DNA from: a virus
IMG/VR virus record: IMGVR_UViG_3300025128_000041
Location: 1 to 57,252 of that record
DNA: 57,252 nt
Reading direction: 5' to 3' (one strand)
Made by a program: the position numbers and the translations under genes. Below the pieces are notes generated by a model, which saw nothing but the letters and a program-made list of their open reading frames with translations, was not told the origin of the DNA and made no database searches. Positions 41,040 to 49,723 of the stretch are shown piece by piece. Numbering within the stretch: position 1 is the stretch's first letter; every line of letters begins with the position of its first letter.

Positions 41040-42674
41040 TTATCCCTGCCTACCGCGACCAAGCGCTAATGCGCCTAATCCAAGATTAGCCATCTGCCCT
41101 AATCTACTTGGGGCTGGTGATGTCACTGTTTGTCTTGCGTCTGCCGGTATTGGATTTATGTTTTGCTTCATAAGGTTAGAGTAGTAAGCCAACATTTCCT
41201 TCGGATAATCACGCTGCCTTATAAAGTCTTGATACGCCATGTCTAAGCCACGTTGCGTTAATGCTCTCATGTCTTGACCAGATTGTGCTAACGCGCCCAT
41301 TCTCTGTAGATCCATAGCTTGCTCAGTCTTATCAAGATCAACCCCATATTTCGAAGCAGCATCTCTTCTAGCAAGAGCAGCGGCATAGGCTCTTTGGTTA
41401 GCCATTGAGGTTCTAATATCCTGATCTCCTCTGGCTCTAGCAGCCTGATCTGACGCTATAGCAGCTCTTAATCCTTGTTCGCCACTAGCTCTCATCGCCG
41501 CATCTTCCATCTGCTGACTTCTTAATGTTTGCTCACCAGCAGCTCGCCTTGAAAGATCTTGATATTGCTGGGCTGTCAATCCTAATTTAGCTGCCTGTTG
41601 AGCCGATTGATCTGCATATTGTTGTGCTGACAAATCCATTTGCCCAGCCGCTCTAGCCGCTGCATCACTAGCAATTTGAGCCTGAATATCTTGCGCCCCC
41701 GCAGCTTGACCAAACCGAGCTGTTGCTTCTTGAGCGCGTGTAGCCATTTGCGCCCTAGCCCTTTCAGCAGCATCCCTTGCAGTGTCTGCTCCAAACGCCA
41801 TTTGTGCGCGAGTTCTTTCCGCCTGATCACGTAACTGCTGGACACGAAGATCGCGATCTATATCTCTTGATGATGCTGACAATGCTTGTTGATATGCTTG
41901 ATCTAATGCAGATGCCTCTATATCTGCTGTGCCTTCATCAAACGCCGTTTGCGCCGTTTGTTGTTGTAATAACCCTCTTCCCCCAAATGCAGAAGCTCCA
42001 CCTGCCGCGGTATCTTGTGCTTGCTGTTGCGCTCTTCTTTCTTGAAATCCTTTTTGCCTTCTTGCTAATTGCCTATCAAGAACCCGCTCTGTGTACGGGT
42101 TCATGTAGTCATCTATGTTTGTTATAGAGCGTTCAGCTTCAAATTGCCCGGGTGCATATGTAGATTGTATTTCTCCGGGCTGGTAATCAGACCCTATATT
42201 TGCCCCTTGAAATGATGAGGTTATTTGTCCGGGCTGATAGCTAGATGTAAAATCCCTAGCTCCGTATCCAGAAGAAAAATCTGCTCCGCCATATCCAGAA
42301 CCAAAAGATCCAGCCGTAGGAGAATACGCAGAAGTTATTGTTCCCGGCGCATAATTACTGCCTACACCAAGATAGTCAGTACCTGCTACTGGTGATCCTG
42401 TTTGCCCAGCTAGGTTACCAAAATATGTTTTAGCTCCAGTTACTCCCGGTAAATTTCTTTGAGCAATTGCTTGAACGCCAGTAAATGCCGCTTGCTCTTG
42501 AGGATTAAATCCAGCTAATCGTTGACCGCCATATGGTATGTAATCTTCTTGTAGCAAAGCATCTGCTAATTGCATTTGCTTTCTTAAATAAGGTCTAAAC
42601 TCTTCAGGTATATTGTGCTGTACTACTTCACTGGTTTGGTCTACCTTTTGTGTGCCGCCACTTTTACGACCCAT
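41040..42674 (-). CDS. Putative internal virion protein, Ala/Gln-rich (544 aa)
   Basis: The 544-residue product starts MGRKSGGTQKVDQ (AAGGAGG six bases upstream). A Gly/Ser/Tyr-rich part has repeated SSYQPGQIT-type units (residues about 105-165). A long helical stretch with repeated AAxRAxGQ/DQAARA-type blocks (230-460) follows. Such repeats suggest a rod-like ejection or tail component. An 11-base overlap links it to the acetyltransferase-like gene. Confidence 0.7.
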   Translation of the reverse strand: MGRKSGGTQKVDQTSEVVQHNIPEEFRPYLRKQMQLADALLQEDYIPYGGQRLAGFNPQEQAAFTGVQAIAQRNLPGVTGAKTYFGNLAGQTGSPVAGTDYLGVGSNYAPGTITSAYSPTAGSFGSGYGGADFSSGYGARDFTSSYQPGQITSSFQGANIGSDYQPGEIQSTYAPGQFEAERSITNIDDYMNPYTERVLDRQLARRQKGFQERRAQQQAQDTAAGGASAFGGRGLLQQQTAQTAFDEGTADIEASALDQAYQQALSASSRDIDRDLRVQQLRDQAERTRAQMAFGADTARDAAERARAQMATRAQEATARFGQAAGAQDIQAQIASDAAARAAGQMDLSAQQYADQSAQQAAKLGLTAQQYQDLSRRAAGEQTLRSQQMEDAAMRASGEQGLRAAIASDQAARARGDQDIRTSMANQRAYAAALARRDAASKYGVDLDKTEQAMDLQRMGALAQSGQDMRALTQRGLDMAYQDFIRQRDYPKEMLAYYSNLMKQNINPIPADARQTVTSPAPSRLGQMANLGLGALALGRGRQG

Positions 42675-43170
42675 TCGCAACCTCCTTTAACATATCACCT
42701 GAATCAAATTCAAAAAGGTCTACAGCTTCTTCATCTTCCTCTTGATCCTGATAGCCTATCTCTCTTGTCATTGTTACAAATTCTTTTTTAAAGCCTCTTT
42801 TTTTCCACGTTTTTTCAAACGCTACCGCTGTGTTTGTTTCCAAACCATCAACGTTTAGCTCTCTGCCAAAATCTTCTAATGCTTCTAATGCTTGATCGCC
42901 CCACTCATTAACCCTTAAGCCGCTTAATGTATTTAGGTCTAAGTAAGTCTTGCGTGGGTAATAAGAAACAGAACATATAAAAAATGCAATAATGTTTTCA
43001 TCTTCTTTTACAACCCAAAGAAAACACGGTTGCTCTACAATCTGATCAAATATATCTGCTGTTACATATCTTCCATAGCTTCGCTTTTGAAGATTATCAG
43101 CATGATGTTTTATATCAGGCCAGACAGACAACACATCTTCTTTCTTTACCATTTCAATAACAAACGACAT
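42664..43170 (-). CDS. GNAT-like acetyltransferase (168 aa)
   Basis: The 168-residue product has the outline of a GNAT fold: FLWVVKEDENIIAFFICSVS (strand pair), LSGLRVNEWGDQALEALEDFG, then FEKTWKKRGFKKE with the typical YxxxGF-like end. The acetyl-CoA loop (Q/RxxGxG/A) is not clear, so catalytic activity is uncertain. It sits among ejection protein genes, as GNAT-like proteins do in some podoviruses. The tail is acidic. Confidence 0.6.
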   Translation of the reverse strand: MSFVIEMVKKEDVLSVWPDIKHHADNLQKRSYGRYVTADIFDQIVEQPCFLWVVKEDENIIAFFICSVSYYPRKTYLDLNTLSGLRVNEWGDQALEALEDFGRELNVDGLETNTAVAFEKTWKKRGFKKEFVTMTREIGYQDQEEDEEAVDLFEFDSGDMLKEVANGS

Positions 43171-43538
43171 TAGATTTGTAAATCCAACATTATGTCTTCT
43201 GGTGTTTCTTGTAGCTCTTCGGGCTGAAGCTCTGTATTTGTTTTCATCATTCTAATATTGGCAATCATCTCATCTAATAATTCACCACCGCGCTCAGAGC
43301 TACCATCACCTATATGTGACACAACATCAGCGGGTACAACGTATTCGTCCCTAGACAATAATATAGGCTCAACACCTTCTATTGTTGCCGGAACAAAATC
43401 ATCCATGCCACCACCAGACCCATCAACCATTCCTTCAAAGTATGGTTCTTGAATAACTAAAGGGCCACCATTATCAAACCCTCTTGGGTAAGGGCTTAAA
43501 GGCATTGGACTGCGTAAGTTGTTTAAACGTCTATTCAT
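43170..43538 (-). CDS. Hypothetical virion-region protein (122 aa)
   Basis: The 122-residue product carries DGSGGGMDDFVPATIEGVEPILLSRDEYVVPADVVSHIG. The GMDD and SRDEYVVPADVV parts are familiar from large marine phage virion proteins. It is translated by overlap with the acetyltransferase-like gene. It may be a piece of the tail or ejection apparatus. GTTTAAAC at 43521 encodes Arg-Leu-Asn near the start. Confidence 0.6.
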   Translation of the reverse strand: MNRRLNNLRSPMPLSPYPRGFDNGGPLVIQEPYFEGMVDGSGGGMDDFVPATIEGVEPILLSRDEYVVPADVVSHIGDGSSERGGELLDEMIANIRMMKTNTELQPEELQETPEDIMLDLQI

Positions 43539-43539
43539 A

Positions 43540-45606
43540 CTATATCATAAACCTAAAGTCTTGATTCATGCCCATGCCGCCATAGCCAGCGCCCCTTGTA
43601 GGCATTGTTGTAGGTGAATACATTGGTGTTTGGGCAATAGATTCATACGGATTGAGGTTAGCTCCTGATATTGAAGACATATCTAAACCATTTCCTCCAA
43701 CATAACCCGTTTCTGCCATATCAAAACCACCAGCATTAGTAAATGTTCTTGGATCAAATGTCGGCTGTATATTAGCTCCTGATACTGAAGGCATATCGAA
43801 AAGTCTTCCTCCAGCATTTACTGATGGGCCTGTATTAACTGGCTCTACATAGTTAGGGTTTCTTCCTCCTATACCGCCTCTTCGGGGCTTATTAGCAGTG
43901 CCAAATGCCTCTCTTAAAGATTGCATTCCAGTAGCTTGTTTCCCTCTATCATCTACAGTTCCATATGAAACCGGCATAAACGTTTCAGAAGGCATAGCTG
44001 ATTCCATGCCATAATTAAGACCCATTTGATTTTCCATTCCTACAGGCATTGCAAAATCTTCCATGCCAAGATTACGAAACATTTGATTTCCCATTTCTAC
44101 AGGCATTCCATAATCTTCCATGCCGCTCATTTCTGGAGAAGCTGTTGCTGCTGGAACTGCCGAAGCTGCTGGCGTAACAGGGTCAGGAGCAAATCTCCCG
44201 CCAAACGCTGTAAGGGTTGGATCTGGGCCATATGTAGCAGCGCCGCTATAATAATCAGGATAATAGCTTTCAATCATGCCCGGAGCGCCTTCTAATCCAA
44301 TTGAAGCTAAATCCATTCCGGGGCCAAAACCAATACCAGCTCCAATGTTACTAAGGTTCGGCATTGTTCTTGTTGGCTGTGCTGCTATCTGCTGAAATCT
44401 ACTTTGACCCGAATCTACAGCATTTGTTGTAGGTGTTGATAAATTAAAATCTTCCATGTTGACAGGAGCAGGGCCATATATATCTGTTCCGCTAAAGTCA
44501 AAACTAGGGGGAGCCGTTATCTGATCAAACCCTCTAAGGCCAGAAAGATTTATAGGCTTATCAACTGTGCCACCTTCTTCAAATTGCCTTAAATGACCGC
44601 CAGTCTTTGCTACAGGTATAGCTTTGAACGGATTAGCAAAGTAATCGAACTCGCCGCTTGTGCCAGCATCGTAGCCCATACCGGGCATTTGTATTCCTCT
44701 ATCGCTAGGGCGCACTTCTTGATAAAAAGGATCTTCGTCCTCTTCTTCCATATCACCGCCACCATAGTCATACATGGCAACAGCATCGTCTGCAATCATT
44801 CCTTGCATTGCCGGAATAGCAACATCAGTTATGCCCATACTTCCAATAGCATCCCCTATACTAAAATCACTAGCTGGAGGAGTAACGTTAGATACTAAGC
44901 CGGGGCCAGACCACTGCTGCCCACTGATGGGATCGAAATCTCCAATATTTGGTTGCGGAGCTAGATCTGCTGCGAAAGCTTGCCCATCAGCTCCAGCAAG
45001 AGCGCTTCCGGGAACTGGAGGGCCACCCTGTAAAGCAAGCGCGTTTTGAACAGTACCGGCTTCTGGTGTTATTTGTGATCCAGCATCAGCTCCTAGCCCA
45101 GCTCCTTCACCAAGACCGCTCATCATTTTTCCTGCAATGTGTCCTGTAACACCGCCTATAACTCCGGTCTTTAAACCTTCCATAAGATCGCCGGTTTGAA
45201 TAGCAGTAGTTGTTCCTGAAGCAAGAGCGCCAGCCACCGTAGGATTCATTGTGCCAAGAGATAACATTTTACCAAGTGTTGCAAGCTTTCCAGCGCCAGC
45301 AGCTCCTGCTGCTGCTCCTGCCGCCCCACTCGCCGCAGCCGTTCCACCCGCCGCTGCTCCTGCTGCCGCTGATGCCGCTGCTGCTTTAGTTATCATTGAT
45401 GCAATTATTGAAGCCAGCATACCAAACGCTTCTGGTTGTCCGGTTTGTGGATTGCGAGTTAATCCGCCGGGAGCCATCTGGTTCAATACCTGAACCTCGG
45501 TTGGATTCATATGAACCATCATTGAATCGCCATAGCGACCTTGACTGGCTAAACGATTAGCCTGTCTTTCCATAGGCGCTTGTTGCGGCTTAAAAGAACT
45601 GTTCAT
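43540..45606 (-). CDS. Gly/Ala-rich structural protein (688 aa)
   Basis: The 688-residue product has an N-terminal HMNPTEVQVLNQMAPGG region and an Ala/Gly hydrophobic stretch (residues about 70-105). Near residues 490-540 are repeats with the motif LGMEDFAMPVGMENQM, and the rest is Pro/Gly/Met-rich. An internal hydrophobic segment and low-complexity tail suit a virion core protein that enters the envelope on infection. The call is by composition and place. Confidence 0.65.
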   Translation of the reverse strand: MNSSFKPQQAPMERQANRLASQGRYGDSMMVHMNPTEVQVLNQMAPGGLTRNPQTGQPEAFGMLASIIASMITKAAAASAAAGAAAGGTAAASGAAGAAAGAAGAGKLATLGKMLSLGTMNPTVAGALASGTTTAIQTGDLMEGLKTGVIGGVTGHIAGKMMSGLGEGAGLGADAGSQITPEAGTVQNALALQGGPPVPGSALAGADGQAFAADLAPQPNIGDFDPISGQQWSGPGLVSNVTPPASDFSIGDAIGSMGITDVAIPAMQGMIADDAVAMYDYGGGDMEEEDEDPFYQEVRPSDRGIQMPGMGYDAGTSGEFDYFANPFKAIPVAKTGGHLRQFEEGGTVDKPINLSGLRGFDQITAPPSFDFSGTDIYGPAPVNMEDFNLSTPTTNAVDSGQSRFQQIAAQPTRTMPNLSNIGAGIGFGPGMDLASIGLEGAPGMIESYYPDYYSGAATYGPDPTLTAFGGRFAPDPVTPAASAVPAATASPEMSGMEDYGMPVEMGNQMFRNLGMEDFAMPVGMENQMGLNYGMESAMPSETFMPVSYGTVDDRGKQATGMQSLREAFGTANKPRRGGIGGRNPNYVEPVNTGPSVNAGGRLFDMPSVSGANIQPTFDPRTFTNAGGFDMAETGYVGGNGLDMSSISGANLNPYESIAQTPMYSPTTMPTRGAGYGGMGMNQDFRFMI

Positions 45607-45640
45607 ACAACCTCCATAATATGCAAGCGTTTAAACACTT

Positions 45641-45976
45641 TTATAATACCTCAAGTATTGAGACAAATATATCAAAGTAGTTAGAAGCTCCTGCTGTCAT
45701 TCTTAATTTATCTTTTGATTCCAAAACTATTACTTCGCCGTTCTCTAAATACGCTTGTCGTGTCTCAGCGCCAATAGAGGCGGTCTTTTCAAACTCTGTT
45801 GTAGCATCTGCGCTGCTATCATAAATATGTACAATCAAAGATGAAGCTGTACTCGCGTTAGTATTGTACGCGCTAATCGTTTTAAGTATTGCAGTCTTTC
45901 CTTGAGGCACCTCATATATATCTGCAATAGACGTTCCATCTAATGTTTTGATCGCATTTATATATGTGCTAGGCAT
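45641..45976 (-). CDS. Putative structural protein (111 aa)
   Basis: The 111-residue product starts MPSTYINAIKTLDG at the TAATG junction with the preceding gene and is mostly beta in character (KTAILKTISAYNTNAS, SLIVHIYDSSA). An in-frame upstream start (45991) is possible but less natural. Small beta proteins of this sort are frequent fibre- or neck-associated parts. The family was not recognised. Confidence 0.65.
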   Translation of the reverse strand: MPSTYINAIKTLDGTSIADIYEVPQGKTAILKTISAYNTNASTASSLIVHIYDSSADATTEFEKTASIGAETRQAYLENGEVIVLESKDKLRMTAGASNYFDIFVSILEVL

Positions 45977-46146
45977 TACGACATAAACCACGCATTTGCA
46001 GCAGAATCAGATTCAACCTCTGTTGGCGATGGTATTAGCTCAAATATTAATCTCAATTGATTAATAAGCCTTTGCATATACTGCTCGTCATACTCAGCGG
46101 TAGGAAACTCAAGCGGTAATCTAAACTCTGCGCCTTCGCTACTCAT
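45976..46146 (-). CDS. Small late protein (56 aa)
   Basis: This 56-codon gene is missed by longer-frame calls. It begins MSSEGAEFRLPLEF, has a central helix (YMQRLINQLRLIFEL) and ends at TAA overlapping the next ATG. It overlaps the 3' end of the 618-residue gene by four bases (ATGA). It exactly fills the gap. Short helix proteins here are common in podovirus tails. Function is unknown. Confidence 0.65.
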   Translation of the reverse strand: MSSEGAEFRLPLEFPTAEYDEQYMQRLINQLRLIFELIPSPTEVESDSAANAWFMS

Positions 46147-47999
46147 CGCCTACCATCCTGTCTTACATCCAACCTAACATCGCCTAACCGCCAAGCATTA
46201 TCTACATCTGTGCTTTCCATTCTTACACGCATCTGCCTACCTCTGGCCCTTACATTAGATACGCCATAGTTAGTTGAGTTTGTTACAGTTGTTGATGATT
46301 CAGTAGATAATGTTCCTGTTGCATCACTCCGAGACTTAAGACTGTATGTAATTTCTGGCGAATCATTACTACCTATAAACTCTACATCTGGCAATAAACG
46401 CCTAACAAAAGCAAAATGATCTCCATCATCTATATCAAAATCAGCCGTTTCTAAATACGCAGTCATTGCTGATCCATCTGCGTTATAACCTGTTTCATGG
46501 TTATATACATAACCAGTGCCGCTAGATGTGATAGTTGCCAATGGTACACTTGATGTAGCGCCAGCATCATCCCAAGCTGTTCTTTCTAGGCTTCCAATAG
46601 ACCATGCTTTTTCTACATAGTTATAAGTAACAAAGCTATCTATTGTCGTAGATTCTCCAGTGCAGTAAAACCAACCGACCTCATTAAAAGCCGTATTAGT
46701 AAACCCAAACACTTGTTCTGCTTGTTGTTGATTTAGGTTATCAAATACATAACCAAGAACAGTACATGGAAGAGTTTGAGCTGCGCCCGTATAGATGTAG
46801 AAATTACGGCGATCCATAAAATAAACTACGTTATTAGCATTAACCGCAGCTTTAGGGGAAATCATGCTAATACCTTCTGTTATTAGCGTAGACTTAAATA
46901 TGAATGGTGCGCCAATAAATCTAAGGCTATACAAAGCAACATCAGTCCAAACCAATACTTCTTGCCTTCCTCTAACTGCGCCAATTATTTCTGATCCAGC
47001 AGAAAGCCTTAAATCACCAGCGGTGTTTGTAGTCAAGGGTGTCCATTGAGCGGCATTGCCCTGATCGCACCACCTAATCTGCATTAAATCTATATTGCTT
47101 CCGCCAAAAGGCGTGCATCCAATAGCCAACACATGACGATCTTGAGTGGATACTATAGCGTTTAAACACTCTGAGGGAGGGTTAGAAGCCCCAGATAAAC
47201 TTGATAATGGGACAGCTCTATTTGTTGGATTAGTTGCATCCCAATAATAAAGTCCTCCAGATCTAACGTTAGCAATAAAGTCTTCTCCAAAGTTATCTAT
47301 ATCCCACAACCTTAAGGAGTTAACCATTCCTGATTCTGAATTACCCCACGTACCCCCGCTGTAAGTACCAGAACCCCACCCTGTTCCAGCAACAGCAATA
47401 TCTAATCCAATACTTATTTGATATGCACCAACAGTAGAGCCGCCACCATTTCCTGAGTCACTGGCGTTAGCGGTAACCGTATCTCCTGATGTGTCTTTTG
47501 CAGTAATTGTATAGGTATTAGTGCTAGCTATTGTTGCAATTTCATACTCTTGATTAAGAACAGAGGCTGTAACCAAACCGCCTAAAGTAGCGGCTCCGCT
47601 AAATGTAACAAAGTCTCCCTTGACGGCACCATGAGAAGAGTCTGTTACTGTTAATGTTGATGATCCATTAGTGGCTGCAAAGGTAACATCTCCAGCAGAT
47701 GTTGTAGTTCTTAAAGGCGTTACATCTGTAAAAGAATCCCCTAGCACTTGATACAGCTTTTTACTAGTACCAAGAGCTATATATCTTTGGTTACTTAAAT
47801 TAACCCATTGGTGTATTTTTCTACAAATACCAATAAATGTAGATGTTGATTCATTATATTTTTTTGCCCATCCGCCCATTTTTTCTGCGCGGCCAGAACG
47901 CCATCTAATAAATGACGCATCATAAAAAGCACCTTCATTATTATAGGCGGTGCCTTCTCTCTTTATTCCTGCTTGAAAATTAAATCTTTTTAATGGCAT
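46143..47999 (-). CDS. P22 gp10-like tail/hub protein (618 aa)
   Basis: The 618-residue protein begins LKRFNFQAGIKREGTAY and has YDASFIRWRSGRAEKMGGW followed by repeated beta-propeller-like blocks (for example RYIALGTSKKLYQVLGDSF, RHVLAIGCTPFGG). It resembles packaged-DNA stabilisation proteins (P22 gp10 type) that plug the head-tail channel. It would sit below the adaptors. Position in the tail gene run supports this. Confidence 0.7.
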   Translation of the reverse strand: MPLKRFNFQAGIKREGTAYNNEGAFYDASFIRWRSGRAEKMGGWAKKYNESTSTFIGICRKIHQWVNLSNQRYIALGTSKKLYQVLGDSFTDVTPLRTTTSAGDVTFAATNGSSTLTVTDSSHGAVKGDFVTFSGAATLGGLVTASVLNQEYEIATIASTNTYTITAKDTSGDTVTANASDSGNGGGSTVGAYQISIGLDIAVAGTGWGSGTYSGGTWGNSESGMVNSLRLWDIDNFGEDFIANVRSGGLYYWDATNPTNRAVPLSSLSGASNPPSECLNAIVSTQDRHVLAIGCTPFGGSNIDLMQIRWCDQGNAAQWTPLTTNTAGDLRLSAGSEIIGAVRGRQEVLVWTDVALYSLRFIGAPFIFKSTLITEGISMISPKAAVNANNVVYFMDRRNFYIYTGAAQTLPCTVLGYVFDNLNQQQAEQVFGFTNTAFNEVGWFYCTGESTTIDSFVTYNYVEKAWSIGSLERTAWDDAGATSSVPLATITSSGTGYVYNHETGYNADGSAMTAYLETADFDIDDGDHFAFVRRLLPDVEFIGSNDSPEITYSLKSRSDATGTLSTESSTTVTNSTNYGVSNVRARGRQMRVRMESTDVDNAWRLGDVRLDVRQDGRR

Positions 48000-48002
48000 A
48001 AC

Positions 48003-48266
48003 TTACTTTAATATTACAGTTACCCAACCAGCTAAAGCGGTTGTAAGAACAGTGCCTACAACCAACCAAGCCACCTTTTCCCACCTAGCAGCATGAGCCT
48101 TACTAGCTTCTTTAAGCTCTCTAAGCTCAACAGTGCATTCAGCCCAACGCTCACCACATTCTTTTTCATGCTTTGCAATACGCTCTAATGCCTTTAAAGC
48201 CAGTGCTGTAGGTGTGGTTGGCTTAACAGCTTTTGCTGCCTTAGTCTGAGCTTTCTTTGCTGGCAT
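48003..48266 (-). CDS. C-terminal-anchored protein, possible holin (87 aa)
   Basis: The 87-residue product has a basic, Ala-rich start, a charged helix (HEKECGERWAECTVELRELKEASKAHAARWEKVA) and one membrane span at the end (WLVVGTVLTTALAGWVTVIL). The HxxxCGxRW pattern is shared by small phage proteins (XhlA-like), which are lysis or holin-associated. It overlaps the next gene by 26 bases. Confidence 0.6.
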   Translation of the reverse strand: MPAKKAQTKAAKAVKPTTPTALALKALERIAKHEKECGERWAECTVELRELKEASKAHAARWEKVAWLVVGTVLTTALAGWVTVILK

Positions 48267-48462
48267 CTTTCTTGATCTCGGCTTGCTTTACATTCGCACT
48301 TGATTGTTTTGCCTTGCCTATATTCAATGCCGCAATCTCCACTATCTTGTATAGCCTTCCAATCAGGGCATCGTCTTTTGGAGTTTCGGTCAAACTGCAT
48401 ACAATGCTAGCAATACAAACAATAGATGTTACAACCGTAATAATATTTGTAAGCGCTTCCAT
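48241..48462 (-). CDS. N-terminal membrane-span protein (73 aa)
   Basis: The 73-residue product begins with a span (LTNIITVVTSIVCIASIVCSL) followed by TPKDDALIGRLYKIVEIAALNIGKAK. I recall this short family from other phages with no assigned role. It is a second candidate holin or a membrane anchor. Its ATG overlaps the preceding stop. Confidence 0.6.
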   Translation of the reverse strand: MEALTNIITVVTSIVCIASIVCSLTETPKDDALIGRLYKIVEIAALNIGKAKQSSANVKQAEIKKDASKESSD

Positions 48463-48692
48463 TACTGTTGCTCCGCATTAGCTGCTTCTAGCTGCTGCGA
48501 ATACCAATTAAACGCCGCTACATAGGTATCAAGCTGCTTTTGGTTTGCGTTAATTACATTGGTGATCTGCCCAATCTCTTCTCTAAGCTCCTCCATACGA
48601 GAATTTAACATCTCAGGATTAGGGGGAAGCTGAACAACCTCTTCTTCTGGAGCCGTAACTGTAACTGTGTCTTCTTTAATGTCTTGTTCCAT
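48462..48692 (-). CDS. Coiled-coil protein (76 aa)
   Basis: The acidic 76-residue product has a Pro-containing N-terminus and a helix (MEELREEIGQITNVINANQKQL). No membrane segment is present. The stop overlaps the next start as TAATG. It lies between the oxygenase and the membrane proteins. Function is unknown. Confidence 0.55.
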   Translation of the reverse strand: MEQDIKEDTVTVTAPEEEVVQLPPNPEMLNSRMEELREEIGQITNVINANQKQLDTYVAAFNWYSQQLEAANAEQQ

Positions 48693-49380
48693 CTTCTTCT
48701 ACCTTCCATACATTTAAGTTTGCAGCGACTGTACGCCGTTCTCCTTCACCCTCAAAGGGGTAAACCATATGTGTTAACCAACTAGGAAACATTAATAGTT
48801 TTCCTACCTCTGGCTTGATAATAAAGCTCTGTGGGGGCGCTAACCGCTCCACATCTAATAAACTATTACGGCCATAGCTAAAGGCCAGACAACCATCTGC
48901 ATTACCACTGGAGTTATATAAGCTGTACTCAGGAGATCCCGCTGTAGGCTGATCTAGGATTTGTTGCGGTACTTTTGTCCATGTGGTGCAGGAGACTCCC
49001 ATAATCGTTTTAGTACCATGATCATGAATAGGATTGTAGTCGCCCATATAAGAATGAACACTCCAAAGCTCATCAGTCATTACCTCCCGATTACCTGTTA
49101 ACGCATTACCAGAAGCAACACAAAACTGCTTCACATAATCCATCGCCAACCCTTGAATCATCGTGTTGAAGTCACTCATCTCTTCACATAAATGATCCAT
49201 CGTAAGCTGCTGTCCGTGACCTATCTGGCCTACTAACGTACCCGCATGACTCTTACGCTCCTCTGCAACCATCAGCTTATCGAGATAAGCGTTTAGATCA
49301 CCCACCATATTCTCAGGTAGCTGAGTCTCCAGCATAAAAACTGCTGGCAGCGTGTGGTATGTATAGGGTTGCGGTTCCAT
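48676..49380 (-). CDS. 2OG-Fe(II) oxygenase
   Basis: The 234-residue protein carries the iron ligand pair HDH (H119 and H121), with H204 in LTHMVYP and an Arg in GERRTVAANL for 2-oxoglutarate. The fold is the one of phage 2OG-Fe(II) oxygenases (PF13759 type). It hydroxylates an unknown target, probably a virion or host protein. It sits in the tail-fibre gene set as in many marine phages. Confidence 0.8.
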   Translation of the reverse strand: MEPQPYTYHTLPAVFMLETQLPENMVGDLNAYLDKLMVAEERKSHAGTLVGQIGHGQQLTMDHLCEEMSDFNTMIQGLAMDYVKQFCVASGNALTGNREVMTDELWSVHSYMGDYNPIHDHGTKTIMGVSCTTWTKVPQQILDQPTAGSPEYSLYNSSGNADGCLAFSYGRNSLLDVERLAPPQSFIIKPEVGKLLMFPSWLTHMVYPFEGEGERRTVAANLNVWKVEEDGTRH

Positions 49381-49721
49381 TAGCTAGGTATCACAAAAGA
49401 GTTATTAGGAACAGGAACTTTAGGCGGGTTTGTAATTACTGAGTCATACTGACTTGCAAATATCTCATCCCACTGGGCCGTTGGGCAAAGATCCTCTAAC
49501 TCTTTCTTAGTCCACTCGCCTTCAGCTTTAGGAGTAAAGTTAGTAGTAGTTGATCCATCTGGATTAGGGTATGTTGCATTAACAAATAGAGTCTTCTCAT
49601 TTTCATAATAATCAGCCTCACCTTCAGTACCTTGCTCATATTTCATAGAAAGGTTCCAAGCCACAACCTTTCCTCCTTCATTGGAAGGAATTGCTCCGAT
49701 TAAAGTCTTTTTAACAGCCAT
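49380..49721 (-). CDS. Hypothetical tail-region protein (113 aa)
   Basis: The 113-residue product contains KVVAWNLSMKYEQG and NFTPKAEGEWTKKELEDLCPTAQWDEIFASQYDS. Proteins of this type are found near fibre genes in marine phages, without function. It lies between the fibre and the oxygenase and overlaps the latter. Confidence 0.6.
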   Translation of the reverse strand: MAVKKTLIGAIPSNEGGKVVAWNLSMKYEQGTEGEADYYENEKTLFVNATYPNPDGSTTTNFTPKAEGEWTKKELEDLCPTAQWDEIFASQYDSVITNPPKVPVPNNSFVIPS

Positions 49722-49723
49722 CT

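Noticed and set aside
42669-42684. TTCGCAAC on the plus strand at 42675 and at 29306
   Set aside because: Genes there run on the minus strand, so these are not leader motifs. The first is the complement of an ordinary AGGAGG-TTGCGA leader.
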